A stretch of 64,000 bases of DNA from NCBI RefSeq assembly GCF_022879575.1, contig NZ_CP084263.1, positions 434,001 through 498,000 on the forward strand. Direction: 5' to 3'. A program made the position numbers and the translations under genes. Position 1 is the stretch's first letter. Each line of letters begins with the position of its first letter. The notes below the pieces were generated by a model that was not told the DNA's origin, did no database searches, and saw only the letters and a list, made by a program, of their open reading frames with translations. Source of the stretch: Caballeronia sp. SL2Y3 (GTDB lineage Bacteria > Pseudomonadota > Gammaproteobacteria > Burkholderiales > Burkholderiaceae). Positions 47,585-55,502 of the stretch are shown here, one piece after another.

Positions 47585-48970
47585 TTACCACGCAAGCAAA
47601 CCGGTCAGCTCGCGCAAGCGGATGGTTTCGAGTTGCCGCACGGCTTGCCGGATAGCAGTGGAGCGGCCAGCGTCCAGCCGGCCCGCCGTCAGGCGTTCGA
47701 ACTTGGCATCGATCGCGCTCCAGTCCATCGGACGCGTATGGAAGCCTTCGTAGTCCGCTTGCTCGCCGCCGATGATCGCGTCATTCGTCATCACGATCTG
47801 CATCGACACCGGCATTTCATCCGGAATGCGATTCGTATAGTCCGCGTTCGGCGCGACGCTCACGCGCCGCAAAAGGCTTTGGACGTCGTCGCGCCGTATG
47901 CGCTCATCGGCGAACTGCTCGGGCCACACTTCGCCGTCGAGCAAAGCGACGGCAATCAGATACTTCAGGTTGTGATCGGCCTGCTCCTTGGTCCAGCACT
48001 GATCCTTCGGACCATATGCGCCGCCGCCCAACACCTGATACGCGCCGTCCGCCACCTGCACGTTCACCTCCGCGATCTTGTGCGCATCGATCTCATGCTG
48101 GTTGCGCAAGCGGATGGCGAGATCCACGGCGCTTTGCGACTGGAACTCCGCGTTGTGCTTCTTGTTGGACACTCGATGCGGCGCGTCGAGCCGCTCGCGG
48201 CTCCAGTCGAGCGGCGGCTCGGCCCCGGTAAGGTGAAAAAGCCCCATCGGTCCTTCGAAGACGCCCATCGGCCCGGTGATGCCATTGCGCGCAAGGAACG
48301 TGTTGAGAAGCGCGCGGCTCGCCGCTTCGCCGGATGCGAGTCCCTTCCACTCCGACACCGGCTCGGCCTGAATCGCGGCGAGCGACACCGCGCCGACGCC
48401 CGCGAGCGCGAGCGCCTGCGCGCAGCGCCATTCGTCGAGCGCGAGAAGGCTCGACGCGCCCGCTGCGACGGAGAACGCAAGCGGCGTCGTGTAATTGATG
48501 CCCGCGCGCATCATGGGTATGTCGAGCAGGCGCGTCTGCACCTGATACGCGATGGCGAGCGCCGTGAGAAACGCGGCGCCGGTCGCATCCGCATATTCGC
48601 CGGCTGCGACGAGCGCGCCGATGTTGTCCGCGGGATGGCACACCTCGCCGCGTATCGCCGTGTTGTCCATGAAGTCGAGATAGCGGACGAGGCAGCCGTT
48701 ATATAGCGCGGCCCGGTCCGGCGCGCCGCATCCGCCGCCGATGAAGGTGACGAGCGGCGGGCCGCCGAACTCGGTTGCGAGGCGGCGCACCTTCAGCATC
48801 GGCGGATGTCCGATCGCACCGATCGCGCAGCCGAGCGCATCCACGATGCTGCGCTTGAGCCTGTCGAGCGCCGCGTCGCCGAGATCGCCGATATGCACGC
48901 GGCCGATGAACGCGGCAAGCCGTTCGGTCATCGACGGTTGCTCTGCTATGTCGTTCGCCGTCGCCACCAT
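47585..48970 (-). CDS. MmgE/PrpD-family protein
   Basis: A 461-residue protein of the MmgE/PrpD family (2-methylcitrate dehydratase and cis-aconitate decarboxylase relatives). Family segments are LKRSIVDALGCAIGA near residue 40, YLDFMDNTAIRGEVCHPADNIGALVAAGEYADATG and the later SVSNKKHNAEFQSQSAVDLAI. No prp genes are adjacent. The ATG at 48970 is chosen because AGGGGA precedes it and the promoter at 49009 would leave no leader for the ATG at 48997. The substrate is uncertain. Confidence 0.87.
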   Translation of the reverse strand: MVATANDIAEQPSMTERLAAFIGRVHIGDLGDAALDRLKRSIVDALGCAIGAIGHPPMLKVRRLATEFGGPPLVTFIGGGCGAPDRAALYNGCLVRYLDFMDNTAIRGEVCHPADNIGALVAAGEYADATGAAFLTALAIAYQVQTRLLDIPMMRAGINYTTPLAFSVAAGASSLLALDEWRCAQALALAGVGAVSLAAIQAEPVSEWKGLASGEAASRALLNTFLARNGITGPMGVFEGPMGLFHLTGAEPPLDWSRERLDAPHRVSNKKHNAEFQSQSAVDLAIRLRNQHEIDAHKIAEVNVQVADGAYQVLGGGAYGPKDQCWTKEQADHNLKYLIAVALLDGEVWPEQFADERIRRDDVQSLLRRVSVAPNADYTNRIPDEMPVSMQIVMTNDAIIGGEQADYEGFHTRPMDWSAIDAKFERLTAGRLDAGRSTAIRQAVRQLETIRLRELTGLLAW

Positions 48971-49008
48971 GACGGTTCCCCTATTCCTCTTGGCCATGGC
49001 TGCGTTCG

Positions 49009-49023
49009 AGCATTGCACGTACC
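49009..49023 (-). promoter_or_regulatory. -24/-12 (sigma-54-type) promoter of the MmgE/PrpD gene
   Basis: Minus-strand GGTACGTGCAATGCT, ending 38 bases before the ATG at 48970. Confidence 0.55.
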
Positions 49024-49035
49024 ACTCGTCACGGC

Positions 49036-49050
49036 GGAATGCGGTTTGCT
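49036..49050 (+). promoter_or_regulatory. -24/-12 (sigma-54-type) promoter of the gene at 49128
   Basis: GGAATGCGGTTTGCT, ending 77 bases before the ATG at 49128. Only 12 bases separate its GG from that of the divergent site. Confidence 0.55.
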
Positions 49051-49059
49051 TGAATGTTC

Positions 49060-49092
49060 GCGCTTGAGGCGCGACGCGCGCGCCTCAAGCGC
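49060..49092 (+). repeat. Perfect 14-base inverted repeat in the leader
   Basis: GCGCTTGAGGCGCG (49060-49073) pairs with CGCGCCTCAAGCGC (49079-49092) across a 5-base loop. It begins 10 bases after the -12 element, so it would sit at the 5' end of the mRNA. Confidence 0.85.
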
Positions 49093-49127
49093 CGCACCTT
49101 CCTCCGCTTCTTAAGAAGAGGTAAATC

Positions 49128-49724
49128 ATGAGTGACCCCTTCCCCTTTCCGAAGTCTCCCGCCAACGACGTCTCGCGAAGAAGCAAACCCACCGCCGTCG
49201 CTCGCGGCCTCGGCTGGTACAGCCTGGCGCTCGGCGCCGCGCAACTGCTCGCGCCGAGTTCTGTCGCGCGCGCGGCCGGCGTGCGCACGAGCCCGATGCT
49301 GATGCGCCTCTATGGTCTGCGCGAGATCGCATGCGGCATCGGCATTCTCGCCTCGCGCGATCCCACGCCGTATCTGTGGGCGCGCGTCGGCGGCGACGCG
49401 CTCGACATAGCCACGCTCGTCACGGCATCGGACAGAACGAGCCCGCGCGCGCTCGGCGCGCTGTTGAACGTGGCAGGCGTCACCGCCCTCGACATTCACG
49501 CGGCCACGGCGCTCTCCTCCCACGCCGAAGACGAGCGTCGCGAAGCGCAGTTGCGCGGGCAGCGGTTCGCCTCGATGTATCGCAACCGCAGCGGCTTTCC
49601 GCGCTCGCCGGAGGCCATGCGAGGCACGGCGCTGCGCGACTTCGAAACGCCGCGCGACATGCGCGCGCCGGACGAGATGCTGCCGTACACGCATGCGCAG
49701 TACAAAAAGGCGAAAGGCGCCTGA
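49128..49724 (+). CDS. Hypothetical membrane protein (198 aa)
   Basis: A 198-residue protein. The N-terminal half holds small hydrophobic helices (LGWYSLALGAAQLLAP near 28, LREIACGIGILASRDPTPYLWARV) like the DUF4267-type or cyclase/dehydrase-associated membrane segment. The C-terminal half is Arg/Glu-rich and soluble. The function is unknown. It starts at ATG 49128 (AAGAGG upstream), and hemerythrin follows after 63 bases. Confidence 0.75.
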   Translation: MSDPFPFPKSPANDVSRRSKPTAVARGLGWYSLALGAAQLLAPSSVARAAGVRTSPMLMRLYGLREIACGIGILASRDPTPYLWARVGGDALDIATLVTASDRTSPRALGALLNVAGVTALDIHAATALSSHAEDERREAQLRGQRFASMYRNRSGFPRSPEAMRGTALRDFETPRDMRAPDEMLPYTHAQYKKAKGA

Positions 49725-49787
49725 TGCCCGCCGGCAAGACAACTTTCCCCACCATCGAAGCACGCGCGAATACGCGAAGGAGTCATC

Positions 49788-50378
49788 GTGGACATGTCAT
49801 CCTGCTCGCCCTCCATCACGACGATGATCCGCATGGATCACACGCACGTCATGGCGGCATTCCATCGTTACCATGCCGATAGTCCGTGGTGGCGCAAACG
49901 CGCCATCGTCGAGCTGGCCTGTACGGCGCTCGAAATTCATGCGCAACTCGAAGAAGAGATCTTCTATCCCGCGCTCGGCGAAGCAATTCCGGGCGACGAC
50001 ACGCTGGAAAAGAGCAAGCCCGAGCACGACAAGATGCGCGAGGACATTGCCAAGCTGCGCGCGATGGGCCCGGACGACGCGTCCTACGATGCCCGCTTCA
50101 TGCAGCTGATGCGCGAAGTCATTCACCATGTGGCGGACGAGGAGACCGTGTTGTTGCCGACGGCCGAGCGCGCGCTGGCTTCGCGATTGTCGGAACTCGG
50201 GCAGCAGATGACGAAGCGCAGGATGCAACTGGTCGCGCAGAAGCGTCCGGCATCGATTGCGGTCAACACGCTCGGCACGTTCCCGCTGGCTTCGCTCGCG
50301 CTGATATCGCTCGGCACGCTTGCAGTCGCGCAAATGCTGCGGCCGTCGCCCTCGCGCCGGGCGAGGGACTACGCGTAA
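49788..50378 (+). CDS. Hemerythrin HHE-domain protein with C-terminal membrane helix
   Basis: A 196-residue protein with a GTG start and AAGGAG five bases upstream. The hemerythrin fold carries MIRMDHTHVMAAFHRY, IHAQLEEEIFYPAL, KPEHDKMREDI, and IHHVADEETVLLP, which supply the His/Glu ligands of a diiron site. The last 35 residues contain a membrane helix (LASLALISLGTLAVAQML). Such proteins bind oxygen or nitric oxide or act in peroxide/iron stress. It follows the membrane protein gene on the same strand. Confidence 0.9.
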   Translation: MDMSSCSPSITTMIRMDHTHVMAAFHRYHADSPWWRKRAIVELACTALEIHAQLEEEIFYPALGEAIPGDDTLEKSKPEHDKMREDIAKLRAMGPDDASYDARFMQLMREVIHHVADEETVLLPTAERALASRLSELGQQMTKRRMQLVAQKRPASIAVNTLGTFPLASLALISLGTLAVAQMLRPSPSRRARDYA

Positions 50379-50400
50379 GGCGGCGCGGCCCTTATAAGAC

Positions 50401-50428
50401 AAAAAAAACGCGCCGCGGATGCGGCGCG
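50401..50428 (-). terminator. Rho-independent terminator of the minus-strand DUF892 gene
   Basis: Read on the minus strand, stem CGCGCCGC/GCGGCGCG (50409-50428, loop ATCC) followed by eight T (50401-50408 on plus are A). It lies 42 bases after the DUF892 stop. Confidence 0.9.
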
Positions 50429-50469
50429 CTCGTTCCTGCTCAGGTAGCGACGACGAGTGTGGGGACTCG

Positions 50470-50967
50470 TCAGCCAGCCGCCTTCACTTCCTCGGCCATC
50501 TGCGTCTTCGCGAGTTGCGTGAGCTTCTCGTCGGTGGATTTCTCTTCCTCCAAGGTCTCGAGCAGCAGGTTCATCGCTTCTTCCTGGCCGAGCTGCTTCG
50601 CCAGCGTCGCGAGCGTGCCGTACGTCGCGATCTCGTAGTGTTCCACCTTCTGCGCTGCTGCGATCAGCGCGGCATCGCGAATCGGGCCTTGCTCGAAGTC
50701 TTCGATCTGCTCCTGACCTTCCTCGACGAGCCCTTCCATCGCCACGCACTTGATGCGCTTGAGCTTGACGCCACACAGTTCGACTACCTTGTCGATCCGT
50801 TCGATCTGACCGTTGGTTTCTTCCAGATGCTGCTGGAATGCCTGCTTCAGTTGCTCGTGCGTGCTCGCGCGTGCGAGCTTCGGCAGCGCCTTCGTCAGTT
50901 GTTTCTCTGCGCTATAAACGTCGGACAGTGCGTGAATGAACAAATCCTGCATAGTCTTCGATGCCAT
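50470..50967 (-). CDS. DUF892 ferritin-like protein (YciF type)
   Basis: A 165-residue four-helix ferritin-like protein: MQDLFIHALSDVYSAEKQLTKALPKLA, LKQAFQQHLEETNGQIERIDKV, AAQKVEHYEIATYGTLATLAKQLG, TLEEEKSTDEKLTQLA. The Glu/His positions match a DUF892 diiron site. GGAGG precedes the ATG at 50967. A second DUF892 gene is at 44200; the two differ in sequence. The role is presumed stress related. Confidence 0.9.
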   Translation of the reverse strand: MASKTMQDLFIHALSDVYSAEKQLTKALPKLARASTHEQLKQAFQQHLEETNGQIERIDKVVELCGVKLKRIKCVAMEGLVEEGQEQIEDFEQGPIRDAALIAAAQKVEHYEIATYGTLATLAKQLGQEEAMNLLLETLEEEKSTDEKLTQLAKTQMAEEVKAAG

Positions 50968-51032
50968 CGATGCCTCCGTTTCAGGGTGAGTGGGTTCGCA
51001 CCGGCCGGTGGGCCAGCCGCGCATGTCTATCG

Positions 51033-51047
51033 CGCAATCGCCATTCC
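51033..51047 (-). promoter_or_regulatory. -24/-12 (sigma-54-type) promoter of the DUF892 gene at 50967
   Basis: Minus-strand GGAATGGCGATTGCG, ending 65 bases before the ATG. It lies in the gap just before the end of nadE. Confidence 0.6.
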
Positions 51048-51051
51048 AGTC

Positions 51052-51897
51052 TCAGACGCGCGGCACTTCGAGCGGCAGCGCGCGCTTGTGGCGCGTGGCC
51101 ATGTAAAAGCGACGTATGGTCGTAAGCACGTCTTCACTCACGTCCTTGCCTTCGAGAAAGTCGTCGATGTTCTCGTAGCTGATGCCGTAGCTGTCTTCAT
51201 CCGGCTTCTGCGGCGTGAGCGTTTCGAGGTCCGCCGTCGGCACTTTCATGACGAGACGATCGTCCGCGCCCATCGATCGCGCGAGCGCGCGCACGCGGCG
51301 CTTCGTGAGTCCGGAGAGCGGCAGGATGTCCGCGCCGCCGTCGCCGTACTTCGTGAAGAAGCCCATCAGCGATTCCGCCGCGTGGTCCGTGCCGATCACG
51401 ACGCCGCGCCGCGCCCCGGCTATCGCGTACTGCGCGATCATGCGCTCGCGCGCCTTGATGTTGCCGAGTACGAAGTCTTCCTGGAAATCGTCGGTGTATT
51501 GCGCGCCGCCTTGCTTGAGCGCCGCGATCATTTCGTCCGACGGTCCCTTGACGTTGACGGTCAAGGTCTCATCCGGGCGTACGAATTCGAGCGCGGCCTG
51601 CGCGTCGTCTTCGTCACGCTGCGAGCCGTAAGGCAGCCGCACCGCCACGAAATGCGCTTCGTAGCGGCGCGCGCGCAGCCGCTCGACGGCGAGTTGCGCG
51701 AGACGCCCGGCCGTGGACGAATCCACGCCGCCGCTGATGCCGAGCACATAGGTTCGCAGTCCCTGCGACGTCAGATAGTCGGACAAGAAGGCGACGCGCC
51801 GCTCGCGCTCGGTATCGGCATCGAAGTCCTGGCTGACACCCAGCTCTTGAGCGATCTGCTGTTGCCACTGCCTCCATTCGCTTTGGCTCTGATCCAT
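51052..51897 (-). CDS. nadE: NAD synthetase, ammonia-dependent type
   Basis: A 281-residue NadE that converts nicotinate adenine dinucleotide to NAD with ATP and ammonia. The P-loop motif is LGISGGVDSSTAGRLA near residue 50; VIGTDHAAESLMGFFTKYGDGG and LTKRRVRALARSMGA are characteristic. There is no glutaminase domain. GGGGGA is upstream of the ATG. It is 22 bases after pncC, so the two genes form one operon of NAD recycling. Confidence 0.94.
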   Translation of the reverse strand: MDQSQSEWRQWQQQIAQELGVSQDFDADTERERRVAFLSDYLTSQGLRTYVLGISGGVDSSTAGRLAQLAVERLRARRYEAHFVAVRLPYGSQRDEDDAQAALEFVRPDETLTVNVKGPSDEMIAALKQGGAQYTDDFQEDFVLGNIKARERMIAQYAIAGARRGVVIGTDHAAESLMGFFTKYGDGGADILPLSGLTKRRVRALARSMGADDRLVMKVPTADLETLTPQKPDEDSYGISYENIDDFLEGKDVSEDVLTTIRRFYMATRHKRALPLEVPRV

Positions 51898-51919
51898 GTT
51901 CGTCCCCCAACGGTATTGA

Positions 51920-52420
51920 TCAATGTCTCGGCAGACGGTCGAAGTAGTGCTCGAGGCGCGAGATGGCGTAAAGCGCCGCCGCGCGCCGGACTTCGTTGCG
52001 TTCGCCATCGAAGACCTTCGTCTCGCTGAACGTGACGATCTGGCCATCGCGCAGCTTGTACGACCATGCAAAGCATTGCGTGCCGGCCTCGGGGCCGTCT
52101 CCGGGCGGGGCATCGGCCACGCCGGTGTTCGAAACGGAGACGTTCGCAGAGCACGGCTCCTGTTTCAGCGCGCCCTCCGACATCTCGCGCGCCACTTCCT
52201 CGCTCGTCAGGCCGTATTGCTTCATCGTCTCCTCGCGCACGCCGAGAAAGCCGGCCTTGCCCGTGGGCGAGTACGTGACGAAGCCCACGTCGAGGCAACT
52301 GCCGCTGCCCGGCACCGATGAGATGAGCGACGCGATGTAACCCGCCGTGCACGATTCGGCTGTCGCAAGCATCAGCCCGCGCGAAGTGAGGAAAGAAACG
52401 ACTTGTCGTGGTACGTCCAT
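51920..52420 (-). CDS. pncC: Nicotinamide-nucleotide amidase (CinA C-terminal domain)
   Basis: A 166-residue stand-alone CinA-C domain protein. Motifs TAESCTAGYIASLISSVPGSG near residue 19, YSPTGKAGFLGV and VSNTGVADAPPGDG are typical. PncC deamidates NMN to nicotinate mononucleotide, a salvage step of the pyridine nucleotide cycle. nadE follows after 22 bases, consistent with the same pathway. A -24/-12 element is 50 bases upstream, divergent from the caa3 oxidase operon. Confidence 0.9.
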   Translation of the reverse strand: MDVPRQVVSFLTSRGLMLATAESCTAGYIASLISSVPGSGSCLDVGFVTYSPTGKAGFLGVREETMKQYGLTSEEVAREMSEGALKQEPCSANVSVSNTGVADAPPGDGPEAGTQCFAWSYKLRDGQIVTFSETKVFDGERNEVRRAAALYAISRLEHYFDRLPRH

Positions 52421-52470
52421 GTTTTCTATCTCCTTGTGCCCGCTGCCGATGAGCTTGCAGCCAAGTGCAA

Positions 52471-52485
52471 AGCAATCGCTGCACC
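52471..52485 (-). promoter_or_regulatory. -24/-12 (sigma-54-type) promoter of pncC-nadE
   Basis: Minus-strand GGTGCAGCGATTGCT, ending 50 bases before the ATG at 52420. Confidence 0.55.
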
Positions 52486-52488
52486 AAA

Positions 52489-52504
52489 GGACGGCGGCCC
52501 GTCC
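52489..52504. promoter_or_regulatory. Palindrome between divergent promoters
   Basis: GGACGG-CGGC-CCGTCC (52489-52504) lies between the -24 elements of pncC and the oxidase operon, a possible regulator site. Confidence 0.4.
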
Positions 52505-52506
52505 AT

Positions 52507-52521
52507 GGAATGTCTATTGCT
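52507..52521 (+). promoter_or_regulatory. -24/-12 (sigma-54-type) promoter of the caa3 oxidase operon
   Basis: GGAATGTCTATTGCT, ending 66 bases before the ATG at 52588. Confidence 0.55.
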
Positions 52522-52587
52522 TGGACCGATGCAGACGTCCCCGAAGCCGTATCAAAACGATGATGCGAACAATCGAAAAAAACGGCC

Positions 52588-53544
52588 ATGCAGAGCGCCC
52601 TTAGTCCGGCAGGCATCCAGGCAAGCCGCGTCCTGGAGTTGTGGCACATCACGCTCACCGTGTGTTGCGTGGTGTTCGCCTGCGTGCTGCTCGCGTGCAT
52701 CTTCGCGCTCCTGCGCGCGCCGCGCGGCAATCAGTCGACGCCCGCCGACATGAGCCGGCGCGAGCGGCCCGAGAGCGGCATCAACCGCTTCGTGATCGTG
52801 GGGACCGTGTTGTCGGCACTGGGGCTCGTCGGCCTGCTGGTCGCCGATGTCGTCACGGATCGCGCCTTGTCGCGGCTTCCGGTCGACAACGCGCTGCACG
52901 TGGAGATGACCGGCTATCAATGGTGGTGGCAGGCGCGCTATGCGCCCGAAGGCGGCGCCGATGGATTCGCGGTGGCGAACGAGCTGCATGTGCCGGTTGG
53001 CCGGCCGGTGGTCGTGTCGTTGAAGGCCGCGGACGTTATACATACATTCTGGGTGCCTAATTTACATGGGAAGAAGGACATGATTCCCGGCCAGGACTCG
53101 ACCATCACGTTCCGCGCCGACCGTGCGGGGACGTATCGCGGGCAGTGCGCGGAATTCTGCGGCTACGAGCACGCAATGATGGCGTTCTCCGTCGTGGCTG
53201 ATCCGCCCGATCAATATGCAGCGTGGGCCGCGCGTCAACGGCAGACGGCGAGCACGTCGAGCGACGCTCTCGCGATGCACGGACGCGACGTCTTCCTGAA
53301 CGGCGACTGCGCCCGCTGCCACACCGTGCGCGGCACGCCGGCCAACGGCTCGGTAGGTCCTGACCTCACGCATCTGGCAAGCCGGCAGACGATAGCGGCC
53401 GGCACCATCGTCAACAACGCGCACAACCTCGCGGCGTGGATCACGAATCCGCCCGCCCTCAAGCCCGGCGTCATGATGCCGGCGACGCAACTCGCCTCCG
53501 GCGATCTCCAGGCCCTCGTCGTCTGGCTCGGAACTCTCAAATGA
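52588..53544 (+). CDS. ctaC: Cytochrome c oxidase subunit II with fused cytochrome c (caa3 type)
   Basis: A 318-residue membrane protein with two N-terminal helices, the CuA cupredoxin domain and a cytochrome c domain. CuA ligands are in CAEFCGYEHAMM (C-x3-C-x3-H-x2-M) near residue 190; aromatic WWW in GYQWWWQARY is typical. The heme c site CARCH is near residue 245. It accepts electrons in the caa3-type terminal oxidase. The stop overlaps the ctaD start. Confidence 0.93.
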   Translation: MQSALSPAGIQASRVLELWHITLTVCCVVFACVLLACIFALLRAPRGNQSTPADMSRRERPESGINRFVIVGTVLSALGLVGLLVADVVTDRALSRLPVDNALHVEMTGYQWWWQARYAPEGGADGFAVANELHVPVGRPVVVSLKAADVIHTFWVPNLHGKKDMIPGQDSTITFRADRAGTYRGQCAEFCGYEHAMMAFSVVADPPDQYAAWAARQRQTASTSSDALAMHGRDVFLNGDCARCHTVRGTPANGSVGPDLTHLASRQTIAAGTIVNNAHNLAAWITNPPALKPGVMMPATQLASGDLQALVVWLGTLK

Positions 53545-55502
53545 GCGCGCCCGCTTCTTCCCGCTTCGGCCCGGCCGATGACAACGGCTCCCGTCCCGTC
53601 GACGGCCCGCACGCCTCGCCCGCCGTGCGCGAAACGCTTGCCGCGACGTGGAGCGATCCGCCCGGTTTCATCGGCGCGCTGTCGGCAATTAATCACAAGA
53701 CGGTGGCGCGCCGCTTCATCGTGACGACGTTCGCCTTCTTCGTGCTCGCGGGCCTGCTCGCGCTCGCCATGCGCATGCAGCTCGCGCGGCCCGATCTGCG
53801 GCTGATCGGCCCGAACCTGTACAACGAACTCTTCACGATGCACGGCACGACGATGATGTTTCTCTTCGCCGTACCGGTGATGCAGGCCGTCGCGGCGTAT
53901 CTCGTGCCGCTCATGATCGGCGCGAGAAGCGTCGCGTTTCCGCGCATGAACGCCTACGCGTACTGGGTGTTTCTCTTCGGCGGCATCCTGCTGTTCGCCT
54001 CGCTCGCGGTGAACAGCGCGCCGGCCGCCGGCTGGTTCAGCTACGTGCCGCTCGCGGGCCCCGACTATTCGCCGGGCAAAGGCTCCGACATCTGGGCGCA
54101 GATGATCACGTTCACCGAACTGTCCGGCCTGATCGAAGCAGTCATCCTCATCAGCACCATCTTCAAGATGCGCGCGCCCGGCATGTCGCTCAACCGCATG
54201 CCGCTTTTCGTGTGGGCCACGCTGGTCACGCAGTTCATGGTGATCTTCGCGATGCCTTCGGTCATGCTGTGCAGCACCGCGCTCATTCTCGACCGGCTGG
54301 TCGGCACGCATTTCTATAACCCGGCGAAGGGCGGCGACGTGCTGCTCTGGCAGCATCTCTTCTGGTTCTTCGGGCATCCGGAGGTCTACCTCGTCTTCAT
54401 CCCGCCATTAGGCTTCATCTCGTCGATCATTCCGACCTTCGCGCGCCGCCCGGTGTTCGGCTATCCCGCGATGGTGCTCGCGCTCATCGCCACCGCGTTT
54501 CTCGCGTTCGGGCTGTGGGTGCATCACATGTTCGCGACCAATCTGCCGGAGCTCGGCAAGAGCTTCTTCACGGCGGCGAGCCTCAGCATCGCGATTCCAT
54601 CGGCCATTCAGATCTTTTGCTGGATCGGCACGCTCTGGACCGGCCGCCTGAATCTGCGCACGCCGCTGCTCTTCGTGCTGGCGTTCTTCTTTATCCTCGT
54701 GATGGGCGGCATGACCGGCATCATGGTCGCCTCCGTTCCGCTGGACCTGCAAGTACACGACACGTACTTCGTCGTCGCGCACTTGCATTACGTGCTGCTG
54801 GGCGGCGCCGTATTTCCGCTCTTCGGCGCGTTCTTCTACTGGTTTCCGAAGTTCGCGGGCCGCATGCTGTCCGAGCGGCTCGGGCGCTGGCAGTTCTGGC
54901 TCTTCTTCATCGGCTTCAACGTCACCTTCTTTCCGATGCATCTGCTCGGTCTCCAAGGCATGCCGCGCCGTGTCTGGACGTATCCGCACGGGCTCGGCTG
55001 GGACGGCATGAACCTCATGTCGACCATCGGCGCATGGATCATCGCGGTGAGCGTGCTGCTCTTCATCGTCAATGTCGTGCTGACGCTGCGAAGCAAACAA
55101 CCCGCGCCCGCCGATCCGTGGGGCGCGGGCACGCTCGAATGGAGCGTGCCGTCGCCGCCGCCGCCGCATAACTTCGACGCGATTCCGGTCGTGCACGGGC
55201 GCGATCCGCTGTGGGAACCGGCGGGCGAGCCGCGCTTCGTCGGCGGACTGGCGGCCGATGCGCGCGAAGTGCTCATGACGAGCGTGCTCGATGCGAAGCC
55301 GGACCATCGACCGCTCTTTCCGTCGCCCTCGATCTGGCCATTCATCAGCGCAGTGGCGACGACGATTCTTTTCATCGCCTCGATCTATTCGCCGTGGGCC
55401 ATCGTGTGGGGCTCGCCGCCGGTCGCCGCGGCGATGATCGCGTGGTTCTGGCCGAAGCGATCGAGCAATGCGTTTGCAGCCGCACGGGAGCAGCGCCCAT
55501 GA
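53541..55502 (+). CDS. ctaD: Cytochrome c oxidase subunit I, long form
   Basis: A 653-residue heme-copper oxidase subunit I. Landmarks include HGTTMMF for the heme a ligand, WFFGHPEVYLVFIPPLG (CuB His and cross-linked Tyr), HHMF and HDTYFVVAHLHYVL for the binuclear centre. After the usual twelve helices there is an extra end with two hydrophobic helices (about 595-640, WPFISAVATTILFIASIYS and IVWGSPPVAAAMIAWFW), typical of the caa3 branch. The start is the ATGA overlap at 53541. Confidence 0.94.
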   Translation: MSAPASSRFGPADDNGSRPVDGPHASPAVRETLAATWSDPPGFIGALSAINHKTVARRFIVTTFAFFVLAGLLALAMRMQLARPDLRLIGPNLYNELFTMHGTTMMFLFAVPVMQAVAAYLVPLMIGARSVAFPRMNAYAYWVFLFGGILLFASLAVNSAPAAGWFSYVPLAGPDYSPGKGSDIWAQMITFTELSGLIEAVILISTIFKMRAPGMSLNRMPLFVWATLVTQFMVIFAMPSVMLCSTALILDRLVGTHFYNPAKGGDVLLWQHLFWFFGHPEVYLVFIPPLGFISSIIPTFARRPVFGYPAMVLALIATAFLAFGLWVHHMFATNLPELGKSFFTAASLSIAIPSAIQIFCWIGTLWTGRLNLRTPLLFVLAFFFILVMGGMTGIMVASVPLDLQVHDTYFVVAHLHYVLLGGAVFPLFGAFFYWFPKFAGRMLSERLGRWQFWLFFIGFNVTFFPMHLLGLQGMPRRVWTYPHGLGWDGMNLMSTIGAWIIAVSVLLFIVNVVLTLRSKQPAPADPWGAGTLEWSVPSPPPPHNFDAIPVVHGRDPLWEPAGEPRFVGGLAADAREVLMTSVLDAKPDHRPLFPSPSIWPFISAVATTILFIASIYSPWAIVWGSPPVAAAMIAWFWPKRSSNAFAAAREQRP

